A DNA stretch of 64,000 nucleotides from Tribonema minus (lineage: Eukaryota; Sar; Xanthophyceae; Tribonematales; Tribonemataceae): positions 372,001-436,000 of the forward strand of contig JAFCMP010000146.1 in assembly GCA_017506865.1 (NCBI GenBank), read 5' to 3'. The notes under the pieces were generated by a model. It was not told the origin of the DNA. It saw nothing but the letters and a program-made list of their open reading frames with translations, and made no database searches. How positions within the stretch are numbered: position 1 is the stretch's first letter; every line of letters starts with the position of its first letter. A program made the translations under genes and the position numbers. Shown here piece after piece: positions 61,811 through 64,000 of the stretch.

Positions 61811-62134
61811 TCAAAGCGCTTGAAGTTTCATCATGTGTTGACAGTGTTCTTTGCTGTACACTCGTGCGCCGTGGTCCAACAGGCACTGCAGTGAAGCCCG
61901 CTTGTTCATCCTTCTCGCCAGTCCCAGCGGCGTTAACCCTCGCTTGTCATAAACATTGTAGTCAGCTCCCATTTCCAGCAATGCCTTGACGCACGCCGCT
62001 TGCCGTCTGACGGCGTGATGGAGTGGGTAACATCCATTGCTGTCGGCCTCGTTCAAGCCGTCAAGGGACACGATCATGAGTTGGCGGGCGCCGTGTCCGA
62101 GTTGCATGCAATGAACGCTGCAGATTGCTGTCAT
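61811..62134 (-). CDS. Ankyrin-repeat protein
   Basis: 107 aa. Two to three ankyrin repeats: DSNGCYPLHHAVRRQAACVK, then ALLEMGADYNVYDKRGLTPL, then LARRMNKRASLQCLLDHGAR. Ankyrin proteins mediate protein contacts and in large DNA viruses often target host factors; the partner here is unknown. Convergent with the DUF5710 gene with no spacing. Confidence 0.8.
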   Translation of the reverse strand: MTAICSVHCMQLGHGARQLMIVSLDGLNEADSNGCYPLHHAVRRQAACVKALLEMGADYNVYDKRGLTPLGLARRMNKRASLQCLLDHGARVYSKEHCQHMMKLQAL

Positions 62135-62203
62135 GTCGGTTCAACACACGATATACATTTTAACGGCATCCATTTAAAACCGCGCGCAGCATGCACGCCA
62201 TCT

Positions 62204-63676
62204 TCAGCGCGACATGTACTTTGAGAGACGGGCGCGCTTGGCCTCCAGCTTCTGCTCGTCCACCTCCAGCAGCCGCTTGAGGTGACGCCTGGAGCGCTCC
62301 GCCTTGCGCTTGTACCGCTCCGCCTTGTTGCCGTAGTGGATGATGTTCGCGATGAGGGCGTTTTCCGTGTCGTCCGAATCGCCGGCCGCGGCGGCAGCAC
62401 CGCCCCCCGAGTAGGCGGTGGCGTCGGCGCCGTCTGCGCCTCCCTCGTCGGCGCCGTCCGCGCCCCCCTCGTCGGCGCCGTCTGCGCCTCCCTCGTCGGC
62501 GCCGTCTGTGCCGTCCGTGCCTCCGTCGGCGGCGGCGTCCGTGCCCCCGTCGGCGGAGGCATCCGCGCCACCCTCGTCCACGGCAGCGTCCGTGCCTCCG
62601 CCGGCGGCGCCGTCCACGCCTCCCTCGTTCGCGGCGTCCGCGCCTCCGTCGGTGGCGCCGTCCACACCTCCCTCGTCCGCGGCGTCTCCTTCGCCCTCAG
62701 CATCGGCCTCGGCGTCAACTGATAACCCATCCTTGAGGCCGAACAGGCGGTAACCCTGGGCGCAATGATAAGCTGGCGCCCGATGCCCCAGGCGCTCCGC
62801 CGTCCCGGCGATCGTGTCGGGCTTGCCGTGGTCCTTGATCTCCATGCAGTCGTACATCTGGCGGATGAGGTGGAGAGTGGCGTTCCTGCCGACGAACCAC
62901 GCCTTGTACCCGTCGATGACGGCGGCCAGCAGCGGGTACATGGACTTGCCTGTCTTGCGTGACTTGATTGCGTTGCTGGCCCGCTGTTTACACAGTGTGA
63001 CCTGTTTCGGGTCGTCACCCAAAGACGCACGCACGCGCTGAACCGCCGCCATGACGTCGGCGGCAGACGCGAGCAGCAGGTCGACGACGCGCACATCCGT
63101 AGTGCCGTCCCGTTTGTTGACGGCGAACGTTTTGCCTTTCCTGCACAACTTGTGCTTGACCTCGTATTCGCCCGTCTCCACCCACTCGAATTTGCTGCAG
63201 ACGATCTCCATGTGACGCGCGCCGGTGACGATCATGATGGCGACGGACAGTATGTCGATTCCGCATCGCTCTTCCCCCTTCACGACCCGACCCGCCCACT
63301 TCCAGATCTCACGCACCTCGGCAGCCGGGTGCAAGTATTTCCCCTTGGCCTCCCATGATTTCACCAACGCCGCGTAAGCCGCCTTCACTTCCGCCGTCAG
63401 CACAGGGCAGGTGAAATGCTCGTGGAGGCGGTCGCCCCCGGCGATCAGCTGCTTGCGTGCGCTGCTGATGATGTTAGCGTATGTCTCGCGCTTGCACATG
63501 AACCCACCGTGTTGGGCTTTGAACGCCACCCTGTCCGCTTCGGAAAGGAGTTGATATGCCGCGTATATCCTGCTGCGCTCGTCAACATAGGCCAGCAGTG
63601 CGGCGTGCACCGCGGCCTTGTCGGACACGTCTAACTCCAGGGCCGTCATGTGCGCGATCACGTGTTCCTCTGCCAT
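62204..63676 (-). CDS. Tyrosine recombinase / telomere-resolvase-like protein
   Basis: 490 aa from Met at 63676; the frame extends upstream into the terminal repeat, so this start is preferred. The catalytic set is visible: Arg154 in MIVTGARHMEIV, a Lys in YEVKHKLCRKGK (174-182), His269 and Arg272 in LHLIRQMY, His298 in RLGH, and Tyr303 or Tyr309 in PAYHCAQGY. The TGARxxEI box and long N-terminal helical part recall protelomerases (TelK/TelA type) as well as ordinary tyrosine recombinases; I cannot separate them by eye. After the domain come an acidic EGGADGAD repeat (about residues 320-420) and a Lys/Arg-rich helical tail, probably DNA- or partner-binding. Gene at the right end of the element. 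Confidence 0.75.
   Translation of the reverse strand: MAEEHVIAHMTALELDVSDKAAVHAALLAYVDERSRIYAAYQLLSEADRVAFKAQHGGFMCKRETYANIISSARKQLIAGGDRLHEHFTCPVLTAEVKAAYAALVKSWEAKGKYLHPAAEVREIWKWAGRVVKGEERCGIDILSVAIMIVTGARHMEIVCSKFEWVETGEYEVKHKLCRKGKTFAVNKRDGTTDVRVVDLLLASAADVMAAVQRVRASLGDDPKQVTLCKQRASNAIKSRKTGKSMYPLLAAVIDGYKAWFVGRNATLHLIRQMYDCMEIKDHGKPDTIAGTAERLGHRAPAYHCAQGYRLFGLKDGLSVDAEADAEGEGDAADEGGVDGATDGGADAANEGGVDGAAGGGTDAAVDEGGADASADGGTDAAADGGTDGTDGADEGGADGADEGGADGADEGGADGADATAYSGGGAAAAAGDSDDTENALIANIIHYGNKAERYKRKAERSRRHLKRLLEVDEQKLEAKRARLSKYMSR
62405..62700 (-). repeat. In-frame minisatellite in the recombinase gene
   Basis: Units related to TCGTCGGCGCCGTCTGCGCC (24-33 bp) encode DEGGADGA-type repeats. 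Length is a multiple of three throughout. Confidence 0.85.
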
Positions 63677-63785
63677 CTCGGCGACAATAGTCCGGCACAA
63701 TATTTTTTCGGAGTGAAGGTGTGCACTCAGCCATAATCGTCTCCCACGGAATGCAGGCCTCCCAAAAGAATGCACCGGGGACTTG

Positions 63786-64000
63786 TGTATTGGGAAGGGG
63801 GGCGGCTCAAGGTCTCCCAAAAGAATGCGCCGACAGAATGCAAGCCAACCGAAGAGGGCTAGGGCTAGGGAAGGGCTAGGGCTAGGGCTAGGAGTAGGGC
63901 TAGGGTTAGGATAGGGTTAGGGCCGGCACGAAAGTTCTAGTGTCAACTTCAATCGGCACGAAAGTTCATAGCTTCAACTTCAACTGGCACAAAAGTTCCC
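63786..64000 (-). repeat. Right terminal inverted repeat, truncated by window end
   Basis: Reverse complement of about 44902-45115: TGTATTGGG, AGGTCTCCCAAAAGAATG, GCAAGCCAACCGAAGAGGG, CTAGGG/TTAGGG units (63859-63922), then CGGCACGAAAGTTC units with TCAACTTCAA. The two arms differ at a handful of positions and in the number of CTAGGG units. Confidence 0.92.

Larger units (their letters stand above)
44805..64000. mobile_element. Integrated Polinton-like virus (PLV), right end truncated by window
   Basis: An approximately 19-kb gene-dense, largely intron-free block inside intron-rich host DNA. It is bounded by terminal inverted repeats and carries PLV hallmarks: major capsid protein, packaging ATPase, DD35E integrase, TV-Pol-like polymerase with helicase, and tyrosine recombinase. 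No adenain-type protease or reverse transcriptase was seen. All main frames are open, so the copy looks recent or maintained. The left limit is taken at the palindrome but could be at about 44836. Target-site duplication cannot be checked because the right flank is missing. Confidence 0.88.

Overview
The window looks like nuclear DNA of a microbial alga with a secondary (red-lineage) plastid. A haptophyte is my best guess, not a proof. The evidence is: GC-rich multi-exon genes with GT-AG and some GC-AG introns; interstitial TTAGGG repeats; a bacterial-type glutamyl-tRNA synthetase with a leader exon; and a glutathione-transferase-like protein whose leader reads signal peptide then CAFVAP, the ASAFAP-type plastid presequence signature.

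Left two thirds (1-44.8 kb), host genes: MCM8 helicase (+, 5' end outside the window, to 10526); organellar GluRS (-, 14665-22602, all nine exons resolved with consistent phases); a type II membrane carbohydrate-sulfotransferase-like gene (+, 22894-27083) sharing a 291-bp divergent promoter with GluRS; a plastid-targeted GST-like gene (-, 28754-30871); an FHA-domain protein (+, 31082-34217) divergent from it; and a TMEM184/Ost-alpha-like seven-helix membrane protein (+, 36935-43828, first exon not found). Their introns are dominated by a striking pattern: the edge of an exon, with its splice site, is repeated two to six times in the adjoining intron ('exon echoes'). The introns also carry the short motif TTGAAGT[T/A], telomere-like repeats, G/C homopolymers and a small MITE-like family.

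Right third (44.8-64.0 kb): an integrated Polinton-like virus (PLV) bounded by terminal inverted repeats of at least 214 bp, the right one cut by the window end. It carries a major capsid protein, a penton-like minor capsid candidate, an FtsK/HerA packaging ATPase, a fibre-like protein, a DD35E (rve) integrase, a TV-Pol-type polymerase/helicase, a tyrosine recombinase/telomere-resolvase-like protein, a double DUF5710 protein, an ankyrin protein and several small unknowns. Virion genes occupy the left half. Replication genes occupy the right half, separated by a non-coding zone with two opposed repeat arrays around a 48-bp imperfect palindrome (candidate origin) and a degenerate tRNA-like sequence.

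The most unusual points are: (1) a perfect 30-bp palindrome beside the left end together with a telomere-resolvase-like recombinase, suggesting hairpin telomeres; (2) a spliceosomal-type intron made almost wholly of three 252-bp repeats inside the element's polymerase gene; (3) a regular array of seven Gln-Thr-type motifs spaced 11-12 residues in a virion-cluster protein; and (4) the host exon echoes. The element ends share the TTGAAGTT motif and telomere-like repeats with host introns.
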